Under the pieces are notes generated by a model. The model ran no database searches, was not told the DNA's origin, and worked only from the letters and a program-made list of their open reading frames with translations. Position numbers and translations under genes: made by a program. Shown in pieces: positions 37,017 through 45,745 of a stretch of 64,000 nt of DNA (positions are counted from its first letter, which is position 1; each line of letters begins with the position of its first letter). The stretch comes from Brevibacillus sp. JNUCC-41 (GTDB taxonomy: Bacteria > Bacillota > Bacilli > Bacillales > DSM-1321): positions 744,001 to 808,000 of the forward strand of contig NZ_CP062163.1 in NCBI RefSeq assembly GCF_014844095.1, given 5' to 3'.

Positions 37017-37437
37017 GCCTCCGATCGTCTGACTCTAAATGCATCTCACTGATTGATACCGTCAATATTAATAAAATTTTGTGAATAAAGATCATTTTGT
37101 CCATTAAGGCAACCTGCATGCATTTTATTGCTTCGTGAAGGAAATGGACGTACTGATTCGTCCAGGGCTTGAAATTCAACTTTAAAAAAGCAACCATATT
37201 TAGTCGATTTAATGGCGTTTCTACGAAGTATTTACAGCTCAATTCAGTCTGGTTTCATTTCCTTGTTAGTAGGAAAATGGAAAGTGATTTAAGCAAGAAA
37301 AGGCTGATATTTATTTTATCAAGTGTTCTCGGAACGTGGGAAACCCCAGATACATTAAGACACAGAAGCATCCCTTTTAAAAATTGCAAAGTATCTCTAA
37401 TAGGAAATCACACATATTCATCAATGGGTTACATAAA
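37017..37437. other. Intergenic region without a supported gene
   Basis: Short open frames exist on both strands, but none has a ribosome-binding site or recognisable family. Confidence 0.5.
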
Positions 37438-37475
37438 AAATGAGCTTGGAAATGTATCTCCAAGCTCATTTTTAT
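37438..37475. terminator. Bidirectional hairpin beside MITE copy 3
   Basis: ATGAGCTTGGA/TCCAAGCTCAT stem with A6 before and TTTTTATT after. No gene ends here now; it may be left from a lost gene. Confidence 0.65.
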
Positions 37476-37493
37476 TATCCACTTTTTCCCAAA

Positions 37494-37712
37494 GGTTGTT
37501 TTCGCATATTTTGTTGCTATTTACCAAGTAAAGCGGTGTGGTTGATTTCCCCTCCAGATGCTCGCTTTCCGCGGGGCGGGCGGTGAGCCTCCTCGGCGTA
37601 AACGCCTGTGGGGTCTCACCTGTCCCGCTTCTCCCGCAGGAGTCTCGCACTTGCGCTCCAATCAACCCTAAATAGTTTATTTTTAAAAACAACAATCTTT
37701 ACGAAAATAGCC
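37494..37712 (-). repeat. MITE-like repeat, copy 3 (inverted)
   Basis: Reverse complement of copies 1, 2 and 4, from GGTTGTTTTCGCATATTTTG to ACGAAAATAGCC. Same interior blocks, with minor differences (CGCTTCTCCCGCAGG). Confidence 0.85.
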
Positions 37713-37822
37713 TTCCCAAATCAACAGTTGGTCGAATAAGAAATAAACAACTTTATAATAAATTAAATAACTTTATTGTCTTCTTTAGAAAAAGAGAGCC
37801 GGTATACTGTCTCTCCAAATAT

Positions 37823-38305
37823 TTATTCACCCAAATTTATCTGCTTACCGTTTTTATCATACGCCGTAAAAGATACCGCTACAGGACTTTTAATAGTAGG
37901 AGGTAGCAAATCTACCACCGTAAAGTAATCTCCTTTAGGCACATCTACACGATAACTGTAATCTGCCGTTTGCAAATCTACTTCTATCATTGATATCTTC
38001 TCATTCGGATTCACGCCATACAGGGCTACATAAACCCCATCATCCGTCGCAACATAATCATAACGTACCTCGCCGGTTCCAGAACTCGACCGCACAATCT
38101 TTAACCGACTGTTTATACCTTTCTGTAACTTTGCTATAGCTGGGGAGTTATCCAGCTTATAAGAAGCAAGATATGTACCGGTTTCACCTAACTGTTTAAA
38201 TGATATAACCTCTATCGTATGCGACGTATCTAACCAGTTTTCCCAACCCTCTAAATGCTTTTTAATATCCCCCGCATCCGTCTTTATTGGGTACTGTACG
38301 TACAA
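37823..38305 (-). CDS. Hypothetical protein, probably missing its N-terminal anchor
   Basis: The 160-residue frame starts at a TTG without a ribosome-binding site. Its residues are soluble and beta-rich (IEVISFKQLGETGTYLASYK, GVYVALYGVNPNEKISMIEV). Directly upstream in the same frame lies a membrane segment (IVFTVIIIGIGVSSL) that ends at a stop, and the basic start (RENYRRGRFIALFLL) is in another frame. A membrane-anchored protein with a frameshift near its N-terminus is the best reading. Family unknown. Confidence 0.5.
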   Translation of the reverse strand: MYVQYPIKTDAGDIKKHLEGWENWLDTSHTIEVISFKQLGETGTYLASYKLDNSPAIAKLQKGINSRLKIVRSSSGTGEVRYDYVATDDGVYVALYGVNPNEKISMIEVDLQTADYSYRVDVPKGDYFTVVDLLPPTIKSPVAVSFTAYDKNGKQINLGE

Positions 38306-38695
38306 ACTACTAACCCCTATACCAATAATAATTACAGTAAAAACAATGCTATAAATCTACCCCTTCTATAGTTTTCTCTCTTAAAGATTTGGTTTTGTAA
38401 ATTCCTCCACTTTGACTATACCATTTTATTCCTTTTGTCTTTCGTGAAAATCGAAGTCTGTATTAAACTAACCTGCCCCGTTAGTTTATGTAGAAATTTA
38501 CAATCTCATTTTCAATTTAACATAAATTCCCAATCTCAAGTTTTTATATTGTCTATTTCATTAATCAAGCTTTACCTTTAACACAGCTAAAAAGTAAAAA
38601 AAGAGCAAACCCATTAAGGTCTGCCCTCCTTGCCTTCCAATCAACATTCAAATTCCACAAACATAATTGGATCATCTTTTGCCTTCCAGGATATC
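38306..38695. other. Intergenic region with out-of-frame gene start and a terminator-tail copy
   Basis: Carries the displaced N-terminal codons of the 37823 gene (about 38306-38390) and a tail copy CTGCCCCGTTAGTTTATG at 38473-38490. Otherwise nothing recognised. Confidence 0.45.
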
Positions 38696-39541
38696 TTAGT
38701 GAAACATTCCCTTTAAAAAGCGATACAGTCCGTCTTCTCGATATGAATGCTCCGTCACTTCATCGGCTTGTTCTTTGACCAGGTCCGCGGCGTTTTTCAT
38801 GGCAACGCAATGCCCGGCGAGTTTAAATAGCGGGAGGTCATTTTCGCCATCGCCTACTGCCAGGATATTTTCCGGTGCTAGCTGGAAATGCTTCAGCAGC
38901 AGTTGAACGCCTGTTGCTTTTGTGATGCCTTCCACGGTCACTTCTACATTATGATGGGTGGAGGAAGCTGTGGTAAAGGCATTGTACTGCTTGATTTTCC
39001 CCAACTCCGCTTTCCATTTTCGAATCGTATTCATTTCATTGCTGAAGAAGTAGATTTTGGCTACGCTGCTTATATCCAGTTGTTCTGACCATCTTATTTT
39101 GTCTTCCACTGCATCCTTTCTTGATAGCCATTCATTTTCATCGACTGTCTCAGGCTTTGGCATCAAACCTTGTTTAACCATATAGTCTTTATCTTTAAGT
39201 AATGCCATCCGTGTTCCATCGTTCGGATGAACTTCGTAAAAAATCTCTTCCGCTCCTGCTTTGGCTACCAATTCTTCCACAAGATCCAGCGGCAGGGCGT
39301 GTTCGGCTATCTGCTTCTTTCCGATGAATACGGACATTCCATTGGCAGTCACCACTCCATCGGCTTCCATACCGGATGGCAAAACGTCCCTCATTTCTTC
39401 AAGCGTCCTTCCTGTTGCAATGAAAATCAGCTTACCTCTTTTCCGAAGTTCACCTATGTATTGTTCCAGCGTCTCGTTCACAGTGTTTCTTTCGTTCAAT
39501 GTCGTGCCATCCAAATCTAGCACAATCGCTTTGTTGGTCAT
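38696..39541 (-). CDS. Cof-type HAD-IIB phosphatase
   Basis: The 281-residue haloacid dehalogenase-superfamily phosphatase shows motif I (VLDLDGTTLN), motif II (IFIATGRT), and motif IV (AVGDGENDLPLF) with a C2 cap between. These enzymes remove phosphate from sugar phosphates or nucleotides. The ATG at 39541 follows GAGGTG. It lies after the PTS genes on the same strand, separated by a hairpin, so it may act on the imported sugar phosphate. Confidence 0.88.
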   Translation of the reverse strand: MTNKAIVLDLDGTTLNERNTVNETLEQYIGELRKRGKLIFIATGRTLEEMRDVLPSGMEADGVVTANGMSVFIGKKQIAEHALPLDLVEELVAKAGAEEIFYEVHPNDGTRMALLKDKDYMVKQGLMPKPETVDENEWLSRKDAVEDKIRWSEQLDISSVAKIYFFSNEMNTIRKWKAELGKIKQYNAFTTASSTHHNVEVTVEGITKATGVQLLLKHFQLAPENILAVGDGENDLPLFKLAGHCVAMKNAADLVKEQADEVTEHSYREDGLYRFLKGMFH

Positions 39542-39577
39542 GCAAATCACCTCAAGAATCCGAATGATATGAAAATG

Positions 39578-39615
39578 CCAACAGCCCATTATCTATAAAG
39601 ATCTTAGGCTGTTGG
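39578..39615 (-). terminator. Hairpin between PTS IIC and HAD genes
   Basis: CCAACAGCC/GGCTGTTGG stem with a 20-base loop. The T run on the minus strand is weak (CATTTTCAT), so read-through is possible. Confidence 0.6.
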
Positions 39616-39659
39616 TTTCATTCATTTATTTTTGTTTCTTTACTTATCAGTATAACAGT

Positions 39660-40928
39660 TTAGGATAATCCTAAAAGCTTCATGACGCTTAGGATCAAGA
39701 GACCGACCACACCAAAGTCCGAATCACCGAATGTGGTACCTTCGAACCCTACATCCCCCAAGAAGACCAGGAGTATTGCCGGCAGGAAACTAATGATGAG
39801 CCCGTTGGCAAAGGATCCAAGCATCGCTCCGCGTCTGCCTCCTGTGGCATTTCCGAATACTCCTGCTGCAGCTCCGGTGAAGAAATGCGGTACGAGCCCT
39901 GGAACGATTACTTTCAATCCAAGTGCCGGTAGGAGGAACATGGATAATAGTCCAGCCAAGAAACTGAATAGGAACCCGATGATCACTGCATTTGGAGCGA
40001 ATGGAAAAATGGTCGGACAGTCCAATGCAGGTTTTGTATTCGGCGCGACTTTATCGGCTATCCCTTTGAATGCAGGGACGATTTCAGCAATTAACATCCG
40101 TACCCCTGCAAGGATGATATAGACTCCTGCAGCGAATGTTATCGCCTGGATGAAAGAGAATACGATGAAGTTCGAACCGCCGGATAATTCCGTTTCAATA
40201 TAGTTCTGTCCGGCAAATAATGCGACGATCACGAAGAACATCGTCATTGTAAGCGATACAGCGACTGATGTGTCCCTCAGGAATCCTAAAGATTTTGGAA
40301 CCTTGATTTGCTCTGTCGTTTTTTCCTTATTTCCAAACCATTTTCCAACAGTCGCGGATACAAAATATCCGATTGTCCCGAAATGTCCGATGGCAAAATC
40401 ATCGCTTCCGGTAATCTTCCGTACGTATGGCTGAAGGAGGGCTGGGAACATCACCATGCATACTCCCAATAGAATGGAACCGACCAAGATAAGCGGAAAT
40501 CCATTGAGCCCGCCGACCGAAAGCGTGACTGCAAGTAAACAAGCCATGAATAAGGTATGGTGTCCCGTTAAGAATATATATTTAAATGGCGTGAAACGAG
40601 CCAGCAAAACATTGACAACCATACCAAAAACCATGATTAGTGCAGTCGAAGTCCCAAAATCACTTTGGGCGGCTGCGACAATGGCTTCGTTATTCGGTAT
40701 GACGCCTTGTACATTGAATGCATGATCGAACATTTTACTGAATATATCAAGGGCACCAATGAGCACTGCCGCCCCCGCTCCAATGATAATGAAGCCCATG
40801 ACGGTTTTTAGCGTTCCAGATACAACATCCGCACTGGATTTCCGCTGTAACACCAGGCCGATGAGGGCAAACAGCCCCACAAGTATGGAAGGTGTACCCA
40901 AGATGTCATTCATGATAAGTTCCAGCAT
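39660..40928 (-). CDS. ulaA: PTS ascorbate-type transporter subunit IIC (UlaA family)
   Basis: The 422-residue membrane protein has about ten hydrophobic segments and UlaA-family stretches (LTGHHTLFMACLLAV, VPHFFTGAAAGVFGNATGGR). In the SgaT/UlaA family IIC carries L-ascorbate or a related sugar acid while IIB passes the phosphate. No ascorbate-6-phosphate catabolic genes lie nearby, so the sugar is open. GGGGGAGAGG precedes the ATG. Confidence 0.88.
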   Translation of the reverse strand: MLELIMNDILGTPSILVGLFALIGLVLQRKSSADVVSGTLKTVMGFIIIGAGAAVLIGALDIFSKMFDHAFNVQGVIPNNEAIVAAAQSDFGTSTALIMVFGMVVNVLLARFTPFKYIFLTGHHTLFMACLLAVTLSVGGLNGFPLILVGSILLGVCMVMFPALLQPYVRKITGSDDFAIGHFGTIGYFVSATVGKWFGNKEKTTEQIKVPKSLGFLRDTSVAVSLTMTMFFVIVALFAGQNYIETELSGGSNFIVFSFIQAITFAAGVYIILAGVRMLIAEIVPAFKGIADKVAPNTKPALDCPTIFPFAPNAVIIGFLFSFLAGLLSMFLLPALGLKVIVPGLVPHFFTGAAAGVFGNATGGRRGAMLGSFANGLIISFLPAILLVFLGDVGFEGTTFGDSDFGVVGLLILSVMKLLGLS

Positions 40929-40958
40929 TGCCTCTCCCCCTCTTCTTATGTTTACTTC

Positions 40959-41225
40959 TTATAGATGTGAAGCCAATTTCGATGTGATTTCAGGAATGCT
41001 CATCATGTTTTCCAGTGTGACGATCGTCCGGGTTCCATCATCCAGCTGACCGACAATATCCGCCGCTCCCAGGTAAATATCAGCCTTAACCGTTTTTGCG
41101 GATGCCAGATCCGTATGATCCACCTCGGCTGTCTTACCCATTTCCGTCAATGCTTTCTTCACATTCATCTCCATGATGAAGCTGCTTCCCAATCCATTTC
41201 CGCATACTACCATGATTTTCTTCAT
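40959..41225 (-). CDS. ulaB: PTS IIB component, copy A
   Basis: The 88-residue lactose/ascorbate-type IIB domain has the phosphorylated Cys8 in VVCGNGLGSS. It takes phosphate from an EIIA domain and gives it to the sugar at IIC. It is nearly identical to the next gene over about 240 bp, showing tandem duplication. AAGGAGAG precedes the ATG. Confidence 0.88.
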   Translation of the reverse strand: MKKIMVVCGNGLGSSFIMEMNVKKALTEMGKTAEVDHTDLASAKTVKADIYLGAADIVGQLDDGTRTIVTLENMMSIPEITSKLASHL

Positions 41226-41242
41226 ATCAATCTCTCCTTTTT

Positions 41243-41509
41243 TTATCCTACATGCTTTTCCAATTTAGATTTGATTTCAGGGATGCTCATCATGTTCTCC
41301 AGTGTGACGATCGTCCGGGTTCCATCATCCAGCTGACCGACAATATCCGCCGCTCCCAGGTAAATATCAGCCTTAACCGTTTTTGCGGATGCCAGATCCG
41401 TATGATCCACCTCGGCTGTCTTACCCATTTCCGTCAATGCTTTCTTCACATTCATCTCCATGATGAAGCTGCTTCCCAATCCGTTTCCGCATACTACCAT
41501 GATTTTCAT
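41243..41509 (-). CDS. ulaB: PTS IIB component, copy B (tandem duplicate)
   Basis: Eighty-eight residues with Cys7 in VVCGNGLGSS. It differs from copy A mainly at the ends: one Lys fewer at the start, and IKSKLEKHVG instead of ITSKLASHL. Its ATG overlaps the regulator stop by 4 bases. Only about three silent base differences are seen in the shared stretch, so the duplication is recent or kept alike by gene conversion. Confidence 0.88.
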   Translation of the reverse strand: MKIMVVCGNGLGSSFIMEMNVKKALTEMGKTAEVDHTDLASAKTVKADIYLGAADIVGQLDDGTRTIVTLENMMSIPEIKSKLEKHVG

Positions 41510-43572
41510 TCCGCTTCCTCCTTCGAATATTTATGAACGTACTCCATAAGGACCGATTTATCTGAAGTGCTTAAAATTTCTTCTATATTGGCTGGTTCAT
41601 TCAATAATTGAGTGAGCTGGATCAATGCCCGCAGGTGCGAATCGTTATCCACGGCCGCCAAAATGATTATCAGGCGTACCGGTTTATCCGGCGCAAAGTC
41701 CACGGCTTCATCCAATTTCAGCAAACTCATGGATAAAGACCTGACCCCCTGCTCCGGACGTGCATGGGGAATCGCCACTCCTGGCGTTATCACTACATAT
41801 GGTCCATTCGTTTCTATCGCCTCGATCATGGCATCCACATACCGTTCCTCTACGGTTCCTAAGTCCACGAGAGGCTTGGCCGCGACTTGAATGCCTTCTT
41901 TCCAATCGGAAACATGCCGCTGTAATTGAATCGTTTGCATATTGAGCAGTTCTTCTAACACAGGCTTCTCTGCCTCCTTTAAAGAAAATTGGGTTATTTT
42001 TGGTGTATGGGTATACACATTCGACTTCAAAGCCTTTTCAAGCTGATCCTGTTCATGGATGGTTGCATACTTGGATATGATCTTTAATAAAGCTGCAACA
42101 TCCACACTTTCCGTCGTATATCCATACAATTCCTGCATGACCTGCTGGCGCAATGTATGTTTGTCCTGGATTTCCAAAATGGGCGGTACAACGAATAATG
42201 CCGCTTTTGTTCTCATATGCACCGTTGAAAAAACAAGATCGTACGACAGTGGGTATTCAGCCGCTTTTCTAACGGACAGAACGTCCAGGAACAATATATC
42301 CGGAAATAATTCCCTCAATGTATAAATGAGGATATTGCTGATGCCAATGCCATTCGGGCATACGACAATTGCCCGTTTTCGATCATCCAATGTCGTCCCT
42401 TGCCTGCGCAGCCATCCGCCAAAATAGACGGTGAAGTATGCGACTTCCTCTTCCGATACCGGACAGCCAATTTCTTTCTCCAGCACCCACAGGGATTTTT
42501 TTGTCAAATGATGCAATTCAGGATAGACCTTCTGCACCCGTCCCGTCATCGGGTTCATTTGCGGGAGACCATACCGCAGGCGATGATATGCCGGTTTGAA
42601 ATGAACGTATAATTGTTGGAATAGCTGTTCTTTGTCTTTCAAGTGAACAAATGCCAGCCTCTCGAACTCTGCCACGATTTCCTGCAAAAGATGTTGAATG
42701 GCTTCATCATCCTTAAGAGGCGAAATATCCTTCGTTCGATTCATGCTCAATAAATGTAAGGTTGCGTATAAGTTTTCCGTTTCGCTCCATACTGATCGAA
42801 AGGCATTCGTTCTGGTCATTCCCTCAACCATTTTGTATTCTTCCGTCGCAACAAACGGCGCCCAGCTCTGGTCTGCCTGTAATTCTTCCCCTTTTCCTAT
42901 GAGCTGATCTGTACATAGAAATAAATAGCTCAGTTCATGAAGCCGTTCATCCGTAAAGGTGATGCCCAATTTACGTTCAATCCTTTCAAGCTGAAACCGG
43001 ATCGGACTGATTTGCTTTTCATGATTTCCCCATATGCATTCCATGATCAACTCACTATTGGGACTGTTCAGTACATCATGCACGAGACGTTCAATGATAT
43101 ATCTCTTTACTCGGGTTTCCCCAATCACCACATAGCCATCTTGTTTGGAATACTGGATTTTGAGCGATATGTCCCTGTTTTTCTCTTTAAGTCTTTTTAA
43201 ATCCTTCAACACCGTATTACGTGAAAGCCCGGTGATCGCCTGGAAATGATAGACGGACAATTCTTCTCGGCTTAACAGGATCATGAGGTAAAAAACTTTT
43301 TCCCTATCTGTCTCTGAAAATATATAATTGCGTTTTGTCAGTTTTACATTCAATTCTTCATCCCTGATCGTTTCAGAAAAGGAGTAGCCCATTTCACGAT
43401 TATATTGAATCGGTTGATATCCATGAAATTGGAGCCAGTCATTCGCTTTGCTCAGACCATATTGGATTTGCCTTCTCGTCAGACCTGTTTGGGCTTCAAG
43501 TTCTTTCATTTTTGAAATGGGCGAATGCTGTAATAGTTTTAGTAAATTGGCGCTTCTTTCATCTAAAAACAT
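41506..43572 (-). CDS. PRD-containing PTS regulator with C-terminal EIIA domain
   Basis: This 688-residue regulator of the BglG/MtlR/LicR type has N-terminal helix-turn-helix regions (MKELEAQTGLTRRQIQYGLS; FQAITGLSRNTVLKDLKRLK), two PTS regulation domains (about 190-400), an EIIB-like segment (VVCPNGIGISNILIYTLREL) and a complete C-terminal EIIA type-2 domain with active-site His near 603 (GVAIPHARPE). It probably activates the downstream PTS genes in response to phosphorylation. As no separate IIA gene exists here, its EIIA could also feed the IIB proteins; that is inference. The ATG at 43572 follows GAGAGGGA. Confidence 0.9.
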   Translation of the reverse strand: MFLDERSANLLKLLQHSPISKMKELEAQTGLTRRQIQYGLSKANDWLQFHGYQPIQYNREMGYSFSETIRDEELNVKLTKRNYIFSETDREKVFYLMILLSREELSVYHFQAITGLSRNTVLKDLKRLKEKNRDISLKIQYSKQDGYVVIGETRVKRYIIERLVHDVLNSPNSELIMECIWGNHEKQISPIRFQLERIERKLGITFTDERLHELSYLFLCTDQLIGKGEELQADQSWAPFVATEEYKMVEGMTRTNAFRSVWSETENLYATLHLLSMNRTKDISPLKDDEAIQHLLQEIVAEFERLAFVHLKDKEQLFQQLYVHFKPAYHRLRYGLPQMNPMTGRVQKVYPELHHLTKKSLWVLEKEIGCPVSEEEVAYFTVYFGGWLRRQGTTLDDRKRAIVVCPNGIGISNILIYTLRELFPDILFLDVLSVRKAAEYPLSYDLVFSTVHMRTKAALFVVPPILEIQDKHTLRQQVMQELYGYTTESVDVAALLKIISKYATIHEQDQLEKALKSNVYTHTPKITQFSLKEAEKPVLEELLNMQTIQLQRHVSDWKEGIQVAAKPLVDLGTVEERYVDAMIEAIETNGPYVVITPGVAIPHARPEQGVRSLSMSLLKLDEAVDFAPDKPVRLIIILAAVDNDSHLRALIQLTQLLNEPANIEEILSTSDKSVLMEYVHKYSKEEAE

Positions 43573-43681
43573 TCTCAATCCCTCTCCCTGCTTCTACGAT
43601 ATCTCACTTCTTATTAAAAATGTAGCGTTTCTAAGTCCGAAAGTTGTCATAGGTACTGCACAATAATATACTCTTCAAACA

Positions 43682-43693
43682 ATTGTGCACAAT
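43682..43693. promoter_or_regulatory. Palindrome upstream of the PRD regulator
   Basis: ATTGTGCACAAT is a perfect 12-bp palindrome; a half site (TGCACAATA) lies 17 bp closer to the gene. It overlaps a possible -35, with TATATT 16 bp on, so it may be the autoregulatory operator. Confidence 0.45.
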
Positions 43694-43734
43694 ACCGCAT
43701 CTTTTTATTTCGTAAGCGATTTACAATAAAATTC

Positions 43735-44069
43735 GAGGCAGATTGGAATGCATGATAGTGAAGTCTGGGGGCGGGGTGTAACTGAGGGTTTGGAATGATG
43801 AGCCGTTTTAAAGGGGCTAAACTTTGGCGATGGAATTAGGAATACGCAATCTTCAGCCAATCAAAATGGCATATTTTACAAACCCTCAAAAAACGTTCGG
43901 AGTTGATTTCAGAAATCCATTGAGGGTTTCATAAAACAGTCAAAAACCATTAAGGAATCTTGTTTTAAAATCATAGTCCATTCCCATCCAAGTTTTAAAA
44001 CAAAGCCTCCCTGACCACCCGTGGAAAGCGAGTGCCTGGAAAGGACAAAATTCTACTAATCATAAAAAA
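43735..44069. other. Intergenic region with degraded repeat pieces
   Basis: No gene is supported. CCACCCGTGGAAAGCGAGTG followed by CCTGGAAAGGAC (about 44018-44048) is a fragment of the second repeat type; the rest is unrecognised. Confidence 0.5.
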
Positions 44070-44109
44070 ACTGTAGGCAAACTCGATTTTCATCAAGTTT
44101 GCCTACAGT
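44070..44109 (-). terminator. Terminator of the isochorismatase-like gene
   Basis: ACTGTAGGCAAACT.../...AGTTTGCCTACAGT stem followed on the minus strand by T7. The same stem sequence recurs at 60475-60514. Confidence 0.85.
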
Positions 44110-44142
44110 CTGAGAAGGGACAAATGTCCCTTCCTTCATTCT

Positions 44143-44781
44143 TTATATCTTGCTGAAATCACGCTGAGCTCCCCTATAGCTACCGATTATATTTTGATAA
44201 CCTGGAAGCTGGCTGGAAAGTAAAGCACCAAAACCTTCGACATCGTTGCGCCAATCACGTTGTAATTCGCACGCTACGCTAAACCAGTTCATAAGCTGCA
44301 CACCGCCATGGGCCATACGCGCTAAAGCCGCATCAGCTACCTGTTTGCTGACTGTTCCAGAAGCATCAGTGACAGCGAATACTTCATAACCAGCGTTCAA
44401 AGCGGAAAGTGCCGGGAAAGCAACGCAGACATCCGTAACAACGCCCGCGATGATTAGTTGTTTTTTGCCGGTTTCTTCGATTGCTTTAACAAAATCTTCA
44501 TTATCCCATGCGTTGATTTGTCCAGGCCTAGCTATTTTTGGTGCGTGAGGAAAGAGTTCTTCCAATTCTTGCATGAGCGGTCCGTTCGGTCCGTTTTCAA
44601 AGCTCGTTGTTAAAATGACTGGCAAATCAAAAAACTTGGCGGTGTTGGCAAGAGCCATAACATTGTTCTTGAATTCATCAACACCATAATCACGCACTAG
44701 CCCTGAAATAAGACCGGTTTGATGATCCACTAGCAGAACGGCAGCATCATCTTTGGAAATACGAGAATAGAGATCAGACAT
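44143..44781 (-). CDS. Isochorismatase-like cysteine hydrolase (YcaC family)
   Basis: The 212-residue alpha/beta hydrolase carries the triad layout of the family: Asp19 in VLLVDHQTG, a Lys near 82 (HAPKIARPG), and Cys119 in GVVTDVCVAF. Length and the C-terminal RDFSKI suit the YcaC group, whose natural substrate is unknown. AAGGAGG precedes the ATG. A perfect inverted repeat lies 111 bp upstream, and an FMN reductase gene is next upstream. Confidence 0.88.
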   Translation of the reverse strand: MSDLYSRISKDDAAVLLVDHQTGLISGLVRDYGVDEFKNNVMALANTAKFFDLPVILTTSFENGPNGPLMQELEELFPHAPKIARPGQINAWDNEDFVKAIEETGKKQLIIAGVVTDVCVAFPALSALNAGYEVFAVTDASGTVSKQVADAALARMAHGGVQLMNWFSVACELQRDWRNDVEGFGALLSSQLPGYQNIIGSYRGAQRDFSKI

Positions 44782-44891
44782 TTTTAAAGTCCTCCTTTTA
44801 TTAAAGCTATCGAAGAAAGTTCATATGTAGGGTAATTCCCCCAACCCCTTCGTTGGTTGCAATCAGTTTATAACTTAACTGACTGTTATTT

Positions 44892-44913
44892 ATAAGTTTA
44901 TCTATAAACTTAT
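44892..44913. promoter_or_regulatory. Perfect 10-bp inverted repeat before the YcaC-like gene
   Basis: ATAAGTTTAT and ATAAACTTAT are separated by two bases, in the intergenic space between the FMN reductase and hydrolase genes. It looks like an operator for a winged-helix dimer; no matching regulator is adjacent. Confidence 0.5.
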
Positions 44914-44957
44914 TGCCTGTCAATTATATATATAATAGATTCATTGATTATGGCTAA

Positions 44958-45518
44958 TTAATCTAGAACTGGAGTGTGATCGATCCAATGAATGAATTGG
45001 TGTAAATAACGCTCGAGATAACGTTTTGTTTGTTCATCAGTAAGCACTTTCTGATCAGAATCAATCTTTTTATGTACTTGCGATATCAGCATTTTTTGAA
45101 ATGGAAGAACATGAACTTGCATGGCCTCCAGTATTTGCCTGATTTGCATTTGAGCAAATGCAGTGCCCATTCCCCCAGGAGTAGCTCCGATCAGGCCAAC
45201 TGGTTTATTGGTAAGAACAGCGGACTCCCGAGGTCTTGATGCCCAGTCCAATGCATTTTTTAATACGCCAGGTATTCCAGAATTGTACTCTGGGCTTACG
45301 ATAATGATACCGTCAACGTCCTGAATGGCGGATTTAAATGATGTCACCGTTTCTGGAATGCCAGTTATCTCCAAGTCTTCGTTAAACAACGGAAGATCAT
45401 GAATTTCGATCCAGCGAAATTGATAAGAATCAACCATATCTGTCAATGATTGAGCAATGATTCGATTATAAGAATTTTCCCGTAAACTGCCGCAAATAAG
45501 GCCGATGGTTCTAGTCAT
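44958..45518 (-). CDS. NADPH-dependent FMN reductase family protein
   Basis: The 186-residue flavodoxin-fold protein has the FMN phosphate loop CGSLRENSYNR at the start and SPEYNSGIPGVLKNALDWAS near residue 78. Such enzymes reduce quinones, azo dyes or chromate. GGAGGGAAG precedes the ATG. It may share control with the downstream hydrolase. Confidence 0.88.
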   Translation of the reverse strand: MTRTIGLICGSLRENSYNRIIAQSLTDMVDSYQFRWIEIHDLPLFNEDLEITGIPETVTSFKSAIQDVDGIIIVSPEYNSGIPGVLKNALDWASRPRESAVLTNKPVGLIGATPGGMGTAFAQMQIRQILEAMQVHVLPFQKMLISQVHKKIDSDQKVLTDEQTKRYLERYLHQFIHWIDHTPVLD

Positions 45519-45745
45519 CTACTTCCCTCCTTGTTTGAAATCATCTCCTATAGTACCATAATATACCAAAGTCAAAAAAGTGACGTTATTCCTAATCACT
45601 AAATTTGGCAAAACATAATTGCTGGGTAAAAAGAACTTCCTAAAAATGATCATGAACTCTACATTGCATCACAAAAGTCCCTCTTCCATTTTCTGAATAT
45701 TTACAACATACTATAATCTATAAGGCGATTGGGAGGAGTACGGAA

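Noticed and set aside
36982-37242. Minus-strand 86-codon frame after ymaF
   Set aside because: It begins without a ribosome-binding site and ends inside the ymaF terminator; the product has no family features.
37169-37531. Plus-strand 120-codon frame
   Set aside because: It crosses a bidirectional hairpin and enters the MITE-like element; no start signal.
43722-43737. Catabolite-responsive element before the PRD regulator (CGTAAGCGATTTAC)
   Set aside because: Three mismatches to the consensus; only the palindromic feel is suggestive.
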